Of a stretch of 64,000 nt of DNA, positions 18,360 through 26,577 are shown piece by piece. This DNA is from Murdochiella massiliensis. GTDB lineage: Bacteria; Bacillota; Clostridia; Tissierellales; Peptoniphilaceae. The stretch lies in contig NZ_FIZW01000002.1 of the NCBI RefSeq assembly GCF_900059565.1, forward strand, positions 1,116,001 through 1,180,000. The letters run 5' to 3'. A program made the translations under genes and the position numbers. Numbering within the stretch: the first letter of the stretch is position 1; each line of letters starts with the position of its first letter. The notes beneath the pieces are model-generated. The model did not search any database, had not been told where the DNA came from, and saw only the letters and a list, made by a program, of their open reading frames with translations.

Positions 18360-19382
18360 TTACCGCGAGGGAGCACCCTTCTTGTCCGGAACCCTGCGCA
18401 CTTCAGCAATGATTTCCGCGCCGATGATGAGAATGAGACAGGTATATTTCAGCCAAAAGAACAAGCCGAGAAAGCCGGTAAGGGAGCCGAAGTAGAGAGA
18501 AAGACGTGAAACGTTATCGAGCACGTAACCGTAGATGATCGTCAGCAAAAAAATGCCGACACCGGCAATGATTCCGCCAAAGGCAGCTTCTCGCCAAGTG
18601 ACGTGCCCATTGCTAACGATAGGAGCCGTGCGATAGAAGAGCACCAGTGTAAAAAGAAAAAAGAAAAGTGGCAAATAGTGAGCGAGGAAGGAATTAAGCA
18701 GGCCGACAAGCGCCTCCAACTCTCGAATGCCGAATTCATGAATGGCTCGTTCCGCGACTAAAATCAAGCTACGGGAAAAGACGACCAATACCAACAAAAG
18801 GACAATAGCGGTCAAGAACAGAACCGTATAGATAATAGCGAAAACACGGCGCATAACACTTTTTCCACGTATGTGAAAGCCGAGAGATGTATTGACGTCC
18901 AGGATGAGCTTATTAAACCCGTTGGAGCCGAGCCAAACGGCGGTAACCAAACCGAATCCGACAGTACCGGCATTGACGTTTTTCATCAGTACGTTCAGCA
19001 CATCCGAAAGAATGTCGGCAACCGCTTGCGGAAGAAGGCGAAAAAGCGAATAGAGCGAAGCCGTCGGTTGAGCGAAGAAGAGTGAACCCACAACGATGAA
19101 CAGGAGAAGCAAAGGAATACTCGCCATCAGTAAGTCGTAGGAAAGAGAGGACGCGCGATAGAGGAGATCTTGATTGTGCAGGTTCATGATCAGCCCAATT
19201 AGGACGCGCTTAATTTTACCCCGTTTTCGTCCCTGCTTTTTCGAACGGCGAGCCTCTTTCTTCCGACGAGTGGGCAGGGTATCCGGTGACGTTAGAGAGG
19301 GCGTTTCGTCGGAATGCGGCAAATCTAATTTTTCCGCGTCCAAGACCGGCGTTTGCTTTTCCAAAACCGTCTTTTTGTCCAT
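18360..19382 (-). CDS. YihY/BrkB-family membrane protein
   Basis: A 340-aa integral membrane protein of the UPF0761/BrkB family, function unsettled. The first 60 residues are polar and basic (KKEARRSKKQGRKRG). About six hydrophobic segments follow, with the family-typical ASSLSYDLLMASIPLLLLF near residue 80 and a GSNGFNKLILDVN loop near 150. The start is well supported by AAAGGAGG upstream of the ATG at 19382. It is transcribed toward array B1. Confidence 0.85.
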   Translation of the reverse strand: MDKKTVLEKQTPVLDAEKLDLPHSDETPSLTSPDTLPTRRKKEARRSKKQGRKRGKIKRVLIGLIMNLHNQDLLYRASSLSYDLLMASIPLLLLFIVVGSLFFAQPTASLYSLFRLLPQAVADILSDVLNVLMKNVNAGTVGFGLVTAVWLGSNGFNKLILDVNTSLGFHIRGKSVMRRVFAIIYTVLFLTAIVLLLVLVVFSRSLILVAERAIHEFGIRELEALVGLLNSFLAHYLPLFFFLFTLVLFYRTAPIVSNGHVTWREAAFGGIIAGVGIFLLTIIYGYVLDNVSRLSLYFGSLTGFLGLFFWLKYTCLILIIGAEIIAEVRRVPDKKGAPSR

Positions 19383-19518
19383 AGCGTCCTCCTTTCTTCC
19401 TGTTCTTCAGCCTGCTTCGGTTGGCTGCGCGGGGCGATTGACCCAAGCGGTCACCCCTTCCACCACAGTCGCATAAACCTGTAATCCACGCTCAAACCGG
19501 CAACGCATGTCGTACCAA

Positions 19519-19543
19519 TCGGTTGCCAATCAGGTCGGCAACC
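19519..19543. other. Small hairpin between brkB-like gene and pckA
   Basis: CGGTTGCC and GGCAACCG face each other across AATCAGGTC. The 14-mer CGTACCAATCGGTT just at its left edge recurs at 26393-26406 in another intergenic region. No T-run follows on either strand. Confidence 0.4.
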
Positions 19544-19561
19544 GGTGCCACATCATTCCAT

Positions 19562-19602
19562 ACAAAAAGAGAAAAACCGGGTCGGCAGGTGTGCCGACCC
19601 GG
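19562..19602 (-). terminator. Intrinsic terminator of pckA
   Basis: On the minus strand CCGGGTCGGCA and TGCCGACCCGG (19577-19602) form an 11-bp perfect stem with a 4-nt loop, followed by TTTTTCTCTTTTT. It stands 7 nt after the pckA stop codon. Confidence 0.92.
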
Positions 19603-19609
19603 ACCGTTC

Positions 19610-21238
19610 TTACTTTTCCAAATCGAAAAGCATGGCAATCGCGTCATCGGGAAGGCGATTCAATCCTTTTTGTTCCTGGAGGAAAATCGTGCGATTCTCC
19701 AGACTGTGATGTACCTTGGCACGATAGTCGTCATCATCCGGAACATCGAAACCTTCGATATCCGCATATTCCAGCCCCTTCATCGCTTTCAGCGGCTTCC
19801 AGACCGTCGAGCCGTCCACCAGACTTTCGATCGCGGCGATCGTGACTTCCTTCGGCACCTTCTTATCCAGGAAGAAGCCGGTGTTGAGAATATAGCAATC
19901 CACACCTTGCTCAAAGAGAGCCAGAAACTTGCGGAAATCATCGTTCAGCGGATACGTGCGGAACGGGTTGGCATAGGGTTCAATGACCAGCTTGTTCGGA
20001 TCCACGCCCTTAGCCAAGCGCTCGGCATTGCTGCGCTTCGTTGAGAGCGTAGCGCCCATCAGCGCGGCAACGTTCGGATCATGTACACGAACCAGCGGCG
20101 GAAGAACCGGATCCTTCATAATCCAGGCAACCGCGGTCATCGGCTGATGCAATACATCCACGCGGTTCGGCGACCAGAGGCGTGACTTCACCGCACGACC
20201 GTTGCCGTTACGAATGTCTTCCGAAACGATGATCTTTTTTCCGTCCTCATCCAACGTGACACCGCAGTTCTGAACCGTCAACAGATACTTGTTGTCCGGG
20301 GAAGAAGCAGGATAGTCCGCCGTCTTATCAAAATAGGCGGGTTCAAGAGCAACCGAGCTGAAGTCTTTCGTCGAAATGATGAAGGCATCATCATGCAACA
20401 CGCGAATGTCATATTTTCCATCGTGTTTAGCATGGGTCAATGTCGATTTTCCCGATCCGGAAAGGCCGAATACGGCAAGTGTGTAGGGCGAATCGCTGTT
20501 CGGATTAAAGGTTTTGCAGCCACCATGGCAGCAGGCATAATCATGACGATTGGCAATGGACCAAGCTAACGTCAACGTGCCTTTTTTATGTTCGCCAAAA
20601 TATTTCATGCCCAGCAAAGCGGCACAGTTATGCGCCGAATCAAAATAGGTCAGACCCAGGGGGTGTTCCTCATGCGCCCATTGTGGATCAGAGAAGACAT
20701 AGATGTCCCCTTCTCCGTGAATGGCCTTGGATTTTGCATACATTTCTTCATATTCCGGCGTGCAGGGCTGGAAGTTCAACATCCAATCATAGAGAATGTT
20801 TTCTTCCCCCTCCGGAATGAGCAGATGCGCACGCACCATAAAATCCTCATCCAGACCGACAAAGACCTGCGCATGATACATCGTGTTCCAGCGCGTATCA
20901 TATATGGCGGTCATCACCTTGCGGTTGAGATCTGCACTGTCTACACCTTCATCCCCAACGATGCGGCGCGCAGCAGCGGTACGTCCGGTAACTCCGCCGT
21001 CGTTAAACAGCAATACCTTCGCATCTGCAGGAAGACCTAATTTTTCCGGCTGCTCAATCGGCAGATCCGTGACCACCGTACCGGTGGAATGTTTGGCCAT
21101 CTCATAGGCTTCGGCAAGCGTTTTTACCTCCACAACATTGTTGCCGTAAAACGGCGTTTCCACAATGGTGCGCAGAGCGCTCATGGCCGACAGGGACGGT
21201 CCCAATTCTTCACGTGAAAATCTGGTTTTTGTTGACAT
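19610..21238 (-). CDS. pckA: Phosphoenolpyruvate carboxykinase (ATP)
   Basis: Cytosolic enzyme that interconverts oxaloacetate + ATP with PEP + CO2 + ADP; in anaerobes it often runs toward oxaloacetate. The 542-aa protein has the kinase P-loop GLSGSGKST at 258-266, the upstream HGGCKTFNPN region, and RNGNGR further on, as in ATP-type PEPCKs. Length is normal. AGAAAGAG lies upstream of the ATG at 21238. It is flanked by its own terminator and looks monocistronic. Confidence 0.93.
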   Translation of the reverse strand: MSTKTRFSREELGPSLSAMSALRTIVETPFYGNNVVEVKTLAEAYEMAKHSTGTVVTDLPIEQPEKLGLPADAKVLLFNDGGVTGRTAAARRIVGDEGVDSADLNRKVMTAIYDTRWNTMYHAQVFVGLDEDFMVRAHLLIPEGEENILYDWMLNFQPCTPEYEEMYAKSKAIHGEGDIYVFSDPQWAHEEHPLGLTYFDSAHNCAALLGMKYFGEHKKGTLTLAWSIANRHDYACCHGGCKTFNPNSDSPYTLAVFGLSGSGKSTLTHAKHDGKYDIRVLHDDAFIISTKDFSSVALEPAYFDKTADYPASSPDNKYLLTVQNCGVTLDEDGKKIIVSEDIRNGNGRAVKSRLWSPNRVDVLHQPMTAVAWIMKDPVLPPLVRVHDPNVAALMGATLSTKRSNAERLAKGVDPNKLVIEPYANPFRTYPLNDDFRKFLALFEQGVDCYILNTGFFLDKKVPKEVTIAAIESLVDGSTVWKPLKAMKGLEYADIEGFDVPDDDDYRAKVHHSLENRTIFLQEQKGLNRLPDDAIAMLFDLEK

Positions 21239-21433
21239 AGCACACTCTTTCTATTGCGTAACGCAAATTCGTTTCTTTTGTTCGGCAAGACGCCGTTTTC
21301 TCTGTCCACAACTATATCGCATGCATCACGTTTTCCGCAACCGATGGGCAGCATCGCGTTCGTTTTTTACGTCATCCGCGTCTGCAACAACGCGATTTTA
21401 CGTAATCATCATCGGCAACGCTTCGTTGTTTAT

Positions 21434-21497
21434 TTCATCAATGGCTTACTTCATCAATGGCTTACTTCATCAACGGTTTACTTTATCAACGGTTTAC
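21434..21497. repeat. 16-bp tandem repeat at the 3' end of a cysteine hydrolase gene
   Basis: Four 16-bp units at 21434, 21450, 21466 and 21482: TTCATCAATGGCTTAC twice, TTCATCAACGGTTTAC, TTTATCAACGGTTTAC. The array runs into the coding end, and the stop codon of the minus-strand hydrolase (21494-21496) lies within the last unit. The remaining gap to pckA (21239-21433) shows no gene. Confidence 0.85.
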
Positions 21498-22057
21498 TTG
21501 ATCAGCGCCTGCAGCGCTTTAAAATGCGGGTTTTTCGCATCGCCTAAAAGATCGAACAGAAGCGATTCCGTAGACGTAACAACGGCACCCATTTGCGAGA
21601 AAAGAGTCAAGGCGCGCTCTTTATTTCGCGCATCGCGTGAACTGACCGCATCCGCCGCAACAAAAACATGATAGCCTTCCTCCAATAGGGTACGCACCGT
21701 TTGGAACACACAGATATGCGCCTCAATACCGGTGACAATGACCCGTTTTTTGCCGGCAAAAGGAGCTTCGTTCAGTGCTTCGTGAATGGCGGGCGTGATG
21801 GCATTAAACACCGTTTTTTCCGCATATTTTGAATATTCCTGTTCCTTTGCGGATTGCAGCGCCGACACCGTTGCGCCGAGCCCCTTGGGATACTGCTCGG
21901 TAACGATCATCGGCAAATGGAAGGCCTTTGCGGCCTCCAATAACACCTTCGCATTTTTGGCTACCTGATCCGCATCAGCCATACTGGGCAGCATTCGTTC
22001 TTGCAGATCGATGAAGAGGAGGAACGTATCCTCCGGAGTGACACGATAGAGATTCAT
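21494..22057 (-). CDS. Isochorismatase-family cysteine hydrolase (second copy)
   Basis: A 187-aa member of the isochorismatase-like hydrolases. The triad is visible as Asp17 in LFIDLQERM, Lys81 in YAEKTVFNA and Cys116 in EAHICVFQT. The closest well-known layout is that of YcaC-like and nicotinamidase-related hydrolases; the substrate is unknown. The start at 22057 is chosen because GAGGTG lies 4 nt upstream; the longer frame adds 20 residues without a ribosome site. Its last codons and stop are part of a 16-bp tandem repeat. It is only distantly similar to the hydrolase at 4358-4882. Confidence 0.85.
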   Translation of the reverse strand: MNLYRVTPEDTFLLFIDLQERMLPSMADADQVAKNAKVLLEAAKAFHLPMIVTEQYPKGLGATVSALQSAKEQEYSKYAEKTVFNAITPAIHEALNEAPFAGKKRVIVTGIEAHICVFQTVRTLLEEGYHVFVAADAVSSRDARNKERALTLFSQMGAVVTSTESLLFDLLGDAKNPHFKALQALIK

Positions 22058-22308
22058 TTTGCACCTCATTTCTTTTGTATGCACATATGCGGGTTTGTCT
22101 ATACGACTTTTCGACATCCCGGAGGCCGGCGAATACCGAAAAGTGTGTTCATAGCGAACGACAAAGCGTATTCACAGCGAACAACCTTCAATTAAGAGTT
22201 ACGCTTCGATTATAGCAGGTGTTCCTCCTTCGGCATAGAACAGCAGAAAGCGGAATGCGGTACAATACCCGGGAAACGAAAGAAAAGAAATAGAGGGTGA
22301 GGAGACGG

Positions 22309-22683
22309 ATGACAAACAAGAATCCGGAATTTGGCCAACATATTGCGATGGATCTGGTAAAACAGGAAAACGGAGAAGCCGAGGTGGAACTGACGGTGGA
22401 AGATTACCACTTGAATTCCCAGAAGATTGCGCATGGCGGAGTGCTTTTAGCCATGATGGATTTGGCTATGGGCGCAGCGGCATCCTCCTTGGGGGGATCC
22501 GTCGTCACGATGGATTTACACTATCGCTTTTTTCGTCCTGCACGACGTGGCGAATGCATCTGTGCGAAGGGAAAGGTGTTGAAAAAGGGAGACACCATCA
22601 TTGTCACGAAGGGAACTATGTTTAGTGAAGGACAAATTCTCGGCGAAGCATCCGGCCAATTTTTCCGTCGAAAAGCCGAATAG
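22309..22683 (+). CDS. PaaI-type hotdog thioesterase
   Basis: A 124-aa hotdog-fold protein that probably cleaves acyl- or aryl-CoA thioesters in the cytosol. The PaaI/YdiI-type signature HLNSQKIAHGGVLLAMMDLAMG (residues about 41-62) has the Asn, HGG and Asp positions of the active site. ATG 22309 is preferred over GTG 22297 because GTGAGGAG lies 4-5 nt before it. It stands alone between the minus-strand block and the wall-protein triad. Confidence 0.82.
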   Translation: MTNKNPEFGQHIAMDLVKQENGEAEVELTVEDYHLNSQKIAHGGVLLAMMDLAMGAAASSLGGSVVTMDLHYRFFRPARRGECICAKGKVLKKGDTIIVTKGTMFSEGQILGEASGQFFRRKAE

Positions 22684-22792
22684 AAAACCGAATAGAACGC
22701 TCAGTAGAAAGCCAAGTAGAACGAATAGAAACAGAAAAAACAGAATAGAAACAGAAAAAAACAGAATGGAATGCGCGGAAGCGAGAAAAGAG

Positions 22793-22821
22793 TTGACAGG
22801 TTGTAACCTATTTGTTACATT
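22793..22821 (+). promoter_or_regulatory. Promoter with an internal inverted repeat for the 3D-domain wall protein
   Basis: TTGACA (22793-22798), a 17-bp spacer and TACATT (22816-22821) form a good promoter. Inside it TGTAAC (22802-22807) and GTTACA (22814-22819) form a perfect 6-bp dyad across 6 nt, overlapping the -10. This is the position of a repressor operator. The transcript leader before the ATG at 22942 would be about 110 nt. Confidence 0.6.
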
Positions 22822-22941
22822 TGTTGCGGAAATCATTACAAATTCGTTAAAGATTTTGTTGCCGTCGCCTGTTTGCGACGACCAATCGCTCAACAAGGCA
22901 TCGAATTCCATGCGCCTGAGCGATTGCAGAAAGGTGGTAAC

Positions 22942-24339
22942 ATGAACAATCGGACAAAAAAAAGACATCTGCTGACGCTTTCCGCGGGATTACTGTTTGC
23001 TCTTGTATTGCAGACTACCCCGGTCAAAGCTGATGAAGCGGAAGTTCCCCAAACCAATGTGCTTCCCCAAACCAATGTGCAAAGTGATGCGGTAAAAGAA
23101 GAAACTGCGACCCAGGAAGTTTCGTTAGGCTGGAAGGTACGGGACGATCAGACCAAAGCCTATCAAACAGAAGAAGGTCTGTTGACCGGTGTTCAGGAAA
23201 TTGACGGCGTCCTGTATCTCTTTGACGACAACGGAACCCTTCATCAAGATAATGCTTGGGTGCAATACCAGGGAAAATATTATTTCCCCAATGCGGAAGG
23301 CGTGCTTTATCGCGATCGCATGATTACGTTCGGTCCCTATCGGGCCTATTACATGGATCATGACGGTACGCTCGGAACCGGCTTTCGTGAAATCGGCGAA
23401 ACATTGAGCTTCTTCGATTACAAAACCGGGAAGCGCCATCAGGACAACGACTGGGTGAACACCGAGCGTGGATGGGTTTTCCCCAACGCGGAAGGTAAGG
23501 TGTATCGGGATCGCTTGATCACGTTTGGCCCGCAAGTTGCCTATTACATGGATCATGACGGCACGATCGGAACCGGCTTCCGTGAAGTCGGTAAAGACTT
23601 AATGTACTTCAACGCCAACGGAATGCGCGACCAGAGAAACGGCTGGATGAGTACCGAGCGTGGACAAGTTTTTGTTAATGCAGAAGGAAAAATTTACCGC
23701 AATCAATTTATTACCTTTGGTAATAAACTGGCCTATTATATGGGCAACGACGGCGTGGCCGTCACCGGTGCGGTCAGCGTGAACGGCACGGTGTATCGGA
23801 TGACCGGTGCAAACGGTGCGCGTTTAGTAAGAGAAGGTGAATACGCCGCCGAGGGAAAGACCTTCTATGCCGATGCCAATGGCGTACCGGTGCGCAATCA
23901 GATCGTCACCGTTAATGGTGTGCAGTATTACCACGGAAAAGACGGCGCTCGTTTATTTAATAACTTTACGTTGGGCGACTATGATTATACCGTCGATCCT
24001 TCAACGGGAGCAATTCAGGGACGGGAATCCAATGCGCCGAAAGCAGTCGGAAAGGGTGCGCCGAAGCTCTACAGTCTGCGCGATCTTAATTTCCAAGGCG
24101 TCATCTGGTGGAACGGATACAAATTTACTTATTATTCGCAAAGCGTGTTGCCCGGAGGCGGATTGCGCATTCCCGGACGTCACGTCAACGAAGACGGCTA
24201 TGTGGCGGATGGTGACGGCTATATCGTGTTAGCGAACGATGCGCCGAAAGGAACCGTGATTCCGACGCCGTTCGGCTATTATGGAAAAGTATACGATCGT
24301 GGAACCGTAGGCAACCACTTCGACGTTTATACCAAGTAA
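22942..24339 (+). CDS. Secreted wall-binding protein with a C-terminal 3D-like domain
   Basis: A 465-aa exported protein. ATG 22942 follows AAAGGTGG and gives a clean signal peptide (basic KKRH, hydrophobic core, VKADEAE cleavage region). After a short Gln/Thr-rich stretch come about three wall-binding repeats of about 64 residues, each with a YFPNAEG or VFPNAEG motif, a YRDR..ITFG motif and an AYYMDHDG motif, similar in style to choline-binding-type repeats. The C-terminal 85 residues resemble a 3D (three-Asp) double-psi barrel, with GTVIPTPFG, KVYDRG and HFDVY; relatives act in peptidoglycan turnover. It is the first of three adjacent genes sharing this repeat, and is followed by a terminator. 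Confidence 0.75.
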   Translation: MNNRTKKRHLLTLSAGLLFALVLQTTPVKADEAEVPQTNVLPQTNVQSDAVKEETATQEVSLGWKVRDDQTKAYQTEEGLLTGVQEIDGVLYLFDDNGTLHQDNAWVQYQGKYYFPNAEGVLYRDRMITFGPYRAYYMDHDGTLGTGFREIGETLSFFDYKTGKRHQDNDWVNTERGWVFPNAEGKVYRDRLITFGPQVAYYMDHDGTIGTGFREVGKDLMYFNANGMRDQRNGWMSTERGQVFVNAEGKIYRNQFITFGNKLAYYMGNDGVAVTGAVSVNGTVYRMTGANGARLVREGEYAAEGKTFYADANGVPVRNQIVTVNGVQYYHGKDGARLFNNFTLGDYDYTVDPSTGAIQGRESNAPKAVGKGAPKLYSLRDLNFQGVIWWNGYKFTYYSQSVLPGGGLRIPGRHVNEDGYVADGDGYIVLANDAPKGTVIPTPFGYYGKVYDRGTVGNHFDVYTK

Positions 24340-24390
24340 GCACAAAGGCATCAATGCAAGCCGGTGTACCGCAAAAGAAAAGTACGGAAG

Positions 24391-24422
24391 CGATGGGGAT
24401 TGATCTTCTCCATCGTTTTTTA
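24391..24422 (+). terminator. Intrinsic terminator after the 3D-domain protein
   Basis: CGATGGGGA (24391-24399) pairs with TCTCCATCG (24407-24415) with one G.T pair, followed by six T. Confidence 0.8.
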
Positions 24423-24540
24423 TTTGCCCTATTTTAGGGATCGACTTTGCCTCATACTGCGTCATAAGGTTATCCGCAAAGTCGGCAAGGTAAAAGCGAA
24501 GAGAAAAGACAAGACAAGATAGGAGAGGACACGGACAGTA

Positions 24541-24549
24541 TGGTACAAT
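24541..24549 (+). promoter_or_regulatory. Extended -10 promoter of the L,D-transpeptidase gene
   Basis: TGG followed directly by TACAAT (24541-24549) is an extended -10 element; no good -35 is visible. It lies 55 nt before the ATG. Confidence 0.45.
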
Positions 24550-24603
24550 GTAGGCAAAATTGTTGAAAGAGCATGGATTGTTTTGCAAAAGAAAGGAAAG
24601 AAG

Positions 24604-26316
24604 ATGACTGGGAATAAAACGAGTTTTCGACGCCGTATCCGGTTGAGCCTGGCGCTGGCGTGTGTGCTGTTGCCTCTGGGTACCGTTTTTGCCGACGGAA
24701 CGGCGGATACGTCGGTTTCCGATGAGGAAGCAATCTCGTCTTCTGTACAGGAACAGACACAGGAACAGACACAGGAACAGGCGCCACGCGAAGCCGTGCT
24801 GACCAGTGAATCCGAAAGCCACAAGATTCGCTATTCTCCGGAAGATGATGCGTTTTATCAGGGTGGAAAACTGCTTCGCGAGCAGTGGGTGGATTATCTG
24901 GGCGAACGCTACTTTCCCAATGCCCAGGGACATCCCTATCGCAACACGTTTTTGCGCTATCACGCCACCGGCATCGCCTATTATGTAGGGCCTACCGGCA
25001 TTATGCAAACCGGCATCACGGAGATTGCCGGGGATTACTATTATTTCCTTGAAAATGGTGACCGGAAGGGACAGCTCGTCAGCCGTATCGGCTGGCAGGA
25101 AACAGGAAAAGGAATGGTATTTGTCGGTCCGGAAGCAAAATTGTATCATGACCGCTTTATTACCTTCGGCCCAAAAGTCAAGTATTATATGGGCGAGGAA
25201 GGGGTCAAGCAGACCGGCTTCGTGGCCGCAAAGGGAACCATTTACGATACCGATGAAGATGGTCGCGTGAAGATGCATCCCCACGGCTATACGTATGAAG
25301 GAAATTATTATTATGCGCCGGAAGGCGGCGATCCGTATCGCGACATCTTCCTCAACTTCGGCGGCGGACGCATCGCCCTTATGGGCGAGGACGGTGCACG
25401 AAAGACGGGCATTGTGCTGTATCGCGGTGTAGCCTATCGCTTTGATGAAAACGGCTTTTTGGTTAAAAAATCCTCCTCCTATGAGTACAATGGAAAGACT
25501 TATTTTTCTAAACCCGACGGCAAGCCGTATCGCAGTCGTGTGCTTACGTTCGGCAGCAGCTACGCCATGTACATGGGCGCGGATGGAACCAAGCAGTACG
25601 GCCTTGTTTCAGAAGGCGGAAAAGCGTATTATGCCGATCCGAGTACCGGAAACCTTATGCGCAACGGCGGAGCTTTCAAAGTGGATGGAAAAACCTATTA
25701 TAGCGGGAAAGACTTCGCCCTGACCAAGGGATGGCAGAAAATCAACGGTGAGTCTTACTATTTTGACCCTGAGGCCAAATATCCTGCACGCTTGGAAAAT
25801 ACCACGCGCACGATTGATGGCTATTCCTATCGTTTTGATGCGAACGGCAAAGCAAAACAGGAAACCCTGTATGAAGTTAAAGGCGAATGGTGTTATTCCG
25901 GCGGTTACCTTACCGGACCCGCTGTCTATGATCGCTATGTCGGAAAAAATTTCGCCGTGATCAGTCTCGACCATCAATATATGTGGGTTTTCCATAATGG
26001 AAAACTTGCAGTGGAAACGCCGATTATCTCCGGAAAGCCTTCGTCGCCGACTGTCATGGGAAATTTCTCGGTACAGGAAATGACACAAGGTACCTATCTG
26101 ATCGGCCCGACGTGGAAATCATGGGTTGACTACTGGATTTCCTTCAGCGGCGGATACGGAATTCATGATGCAGCATGGCAATATTCCGGTAACTTCTATT
26201 ACAACAGCCGTTCCTATTCCTGGGTAGGCAGCCATGGTTGCGTGAATGTGCTTCCCTCGGTGATGCCGCGCGTTTATGACGCGCTTTACACGGGCAGCGC
26301 GGTTACCGTTTACTAA
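24604..26316 (+). CDS. Secreted L,D-transpeptidase with wall-binding repeats
   Basis: A 570-aa exported enzyme. It starts at ATG 24604 behind AAAGGAAAG; the signal peptide ends near VFADG (residue about 28). A Gln-rich EQTQEQTQEQ stretch precedes four or more repeats of the same wall-binding type as in the gene before (RYFPNAQG, YHDRFITFGP, KYYMGEEG). The last 125 residues are a YkuD domain with GIHDA and SHGCVNV, Cys546 being the nucleophile. Such enzymes make 3-3 cross-links in peptidoglycan or attach proteins to it. A promoter element lies upstream, and the gap to the next gene holds a hairpin. Confidence 0.9.
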   Translation: MTGNKTSFRRRIRLSLALACVLLPLGTVFADGTADTSVSDEEAISSSVQEQTQEQTQEQAPREAVLTSESESHKIRYSPEDDAFYQGGKLLREQWVDYLGERYFPNAQGHPYRNTFLRYHATGIAYYVGPTGIMQTGITEIAGDYYYFLENGDRKGQLVSRIGWQETGKGMVFVGPEAKLYHDRFITFGPKVKYYMGEEGVKQTGFVAAKGTIYDTDEDGRVKMHPHGYTYEGNYYYAPEGGDPYRDIFLNFGGGRIALMGEDGARKTGIVLYRGVAYRFDENGFLVKKSSSYEYNGKTYFSKPDGKPYRSRVLTFGSSYAMYMGADGTKQYGLVSEGGKAYYADPSTGNLMRNGGAFKVDGKTYYSGKDFALTKGWQKINGESYYFDPEAKYPARLENTTRTIDGYSYRFDANGKAKQETLYEVKGEWCYSGGYLTGPAVYDRYVGKNFAVISLDHQYMWVFHNGKLAVETPIISGKPSSPTVMGNFSVQEMTQGTYLIGPTWKSWVDYWISFSGGYGIHDAAWQYSGNFYYNSRSYSWVGSHGCVNVLPSVMPRVYDALYTGSAVTVY

Positions 26317-26353
26317 TAATGTATCATGATGGCCATTATGGCTGTCACGTGTT

Positions 26354-26387
26354 GACCGGCGCTTGGCTAATTCGCTAAGCGCCGGTC
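26354..26387. other. Strong hairpin without a T-run
   Basis: GACCGGCGCTTGGC (26354-26367) pairs with GCTAAGCGCCGGTC (26374-26387) with one mismatch, loop TAATTC. Neither strand has a T-run after it, so it may be a rho-type or partial terminator, or an RNA-stability element for the L,D-transpeptidase message. Confidence 0.6.
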
Positions 26388-26479
26388 GTCTACGTACCAA
26401 TCGGTTAAGTGTCGATCGGCGCAATACAAATTGTACGAGTAGCGTGGCAAAGATAAGGCTTTTCGTCCTCGAACCGTAC

Positions 26480-26508
26480 TTGCGCGCATCGCACAAAGTT
26501 GTTATGAT
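26480..26508 (+). promoter_or_regulatory. Possible promoter of the GH25 muramidase gene
   Basis: TTGCGC (26480-26485) and TATGAT (26503-26508) are separated by 17 bp. The -10 is good and the -35 weak. Confidence 0.4.
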
Positions 26509-26577
26509 TGGGTTGTCACTGTTTTGTAACTTTTTTGAAAGAATCCCTGTTGAAGGGTGAGTAGTGGGGAGCATACT

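Noticed and set aside
17980..18495. 171-aa plus-strand frame across array B1 into the BrkB-like gene
   Set aside because: It follows from the 63-bp period and then runs antisense through the 3' end of a well-supported minus-strand gene.
24229..25284. 351-aa minus-strand frame
   Set aside because: It covers the terminator and promoter between two wall-protein genes and reads antisense to the L,D-transpeptidase.
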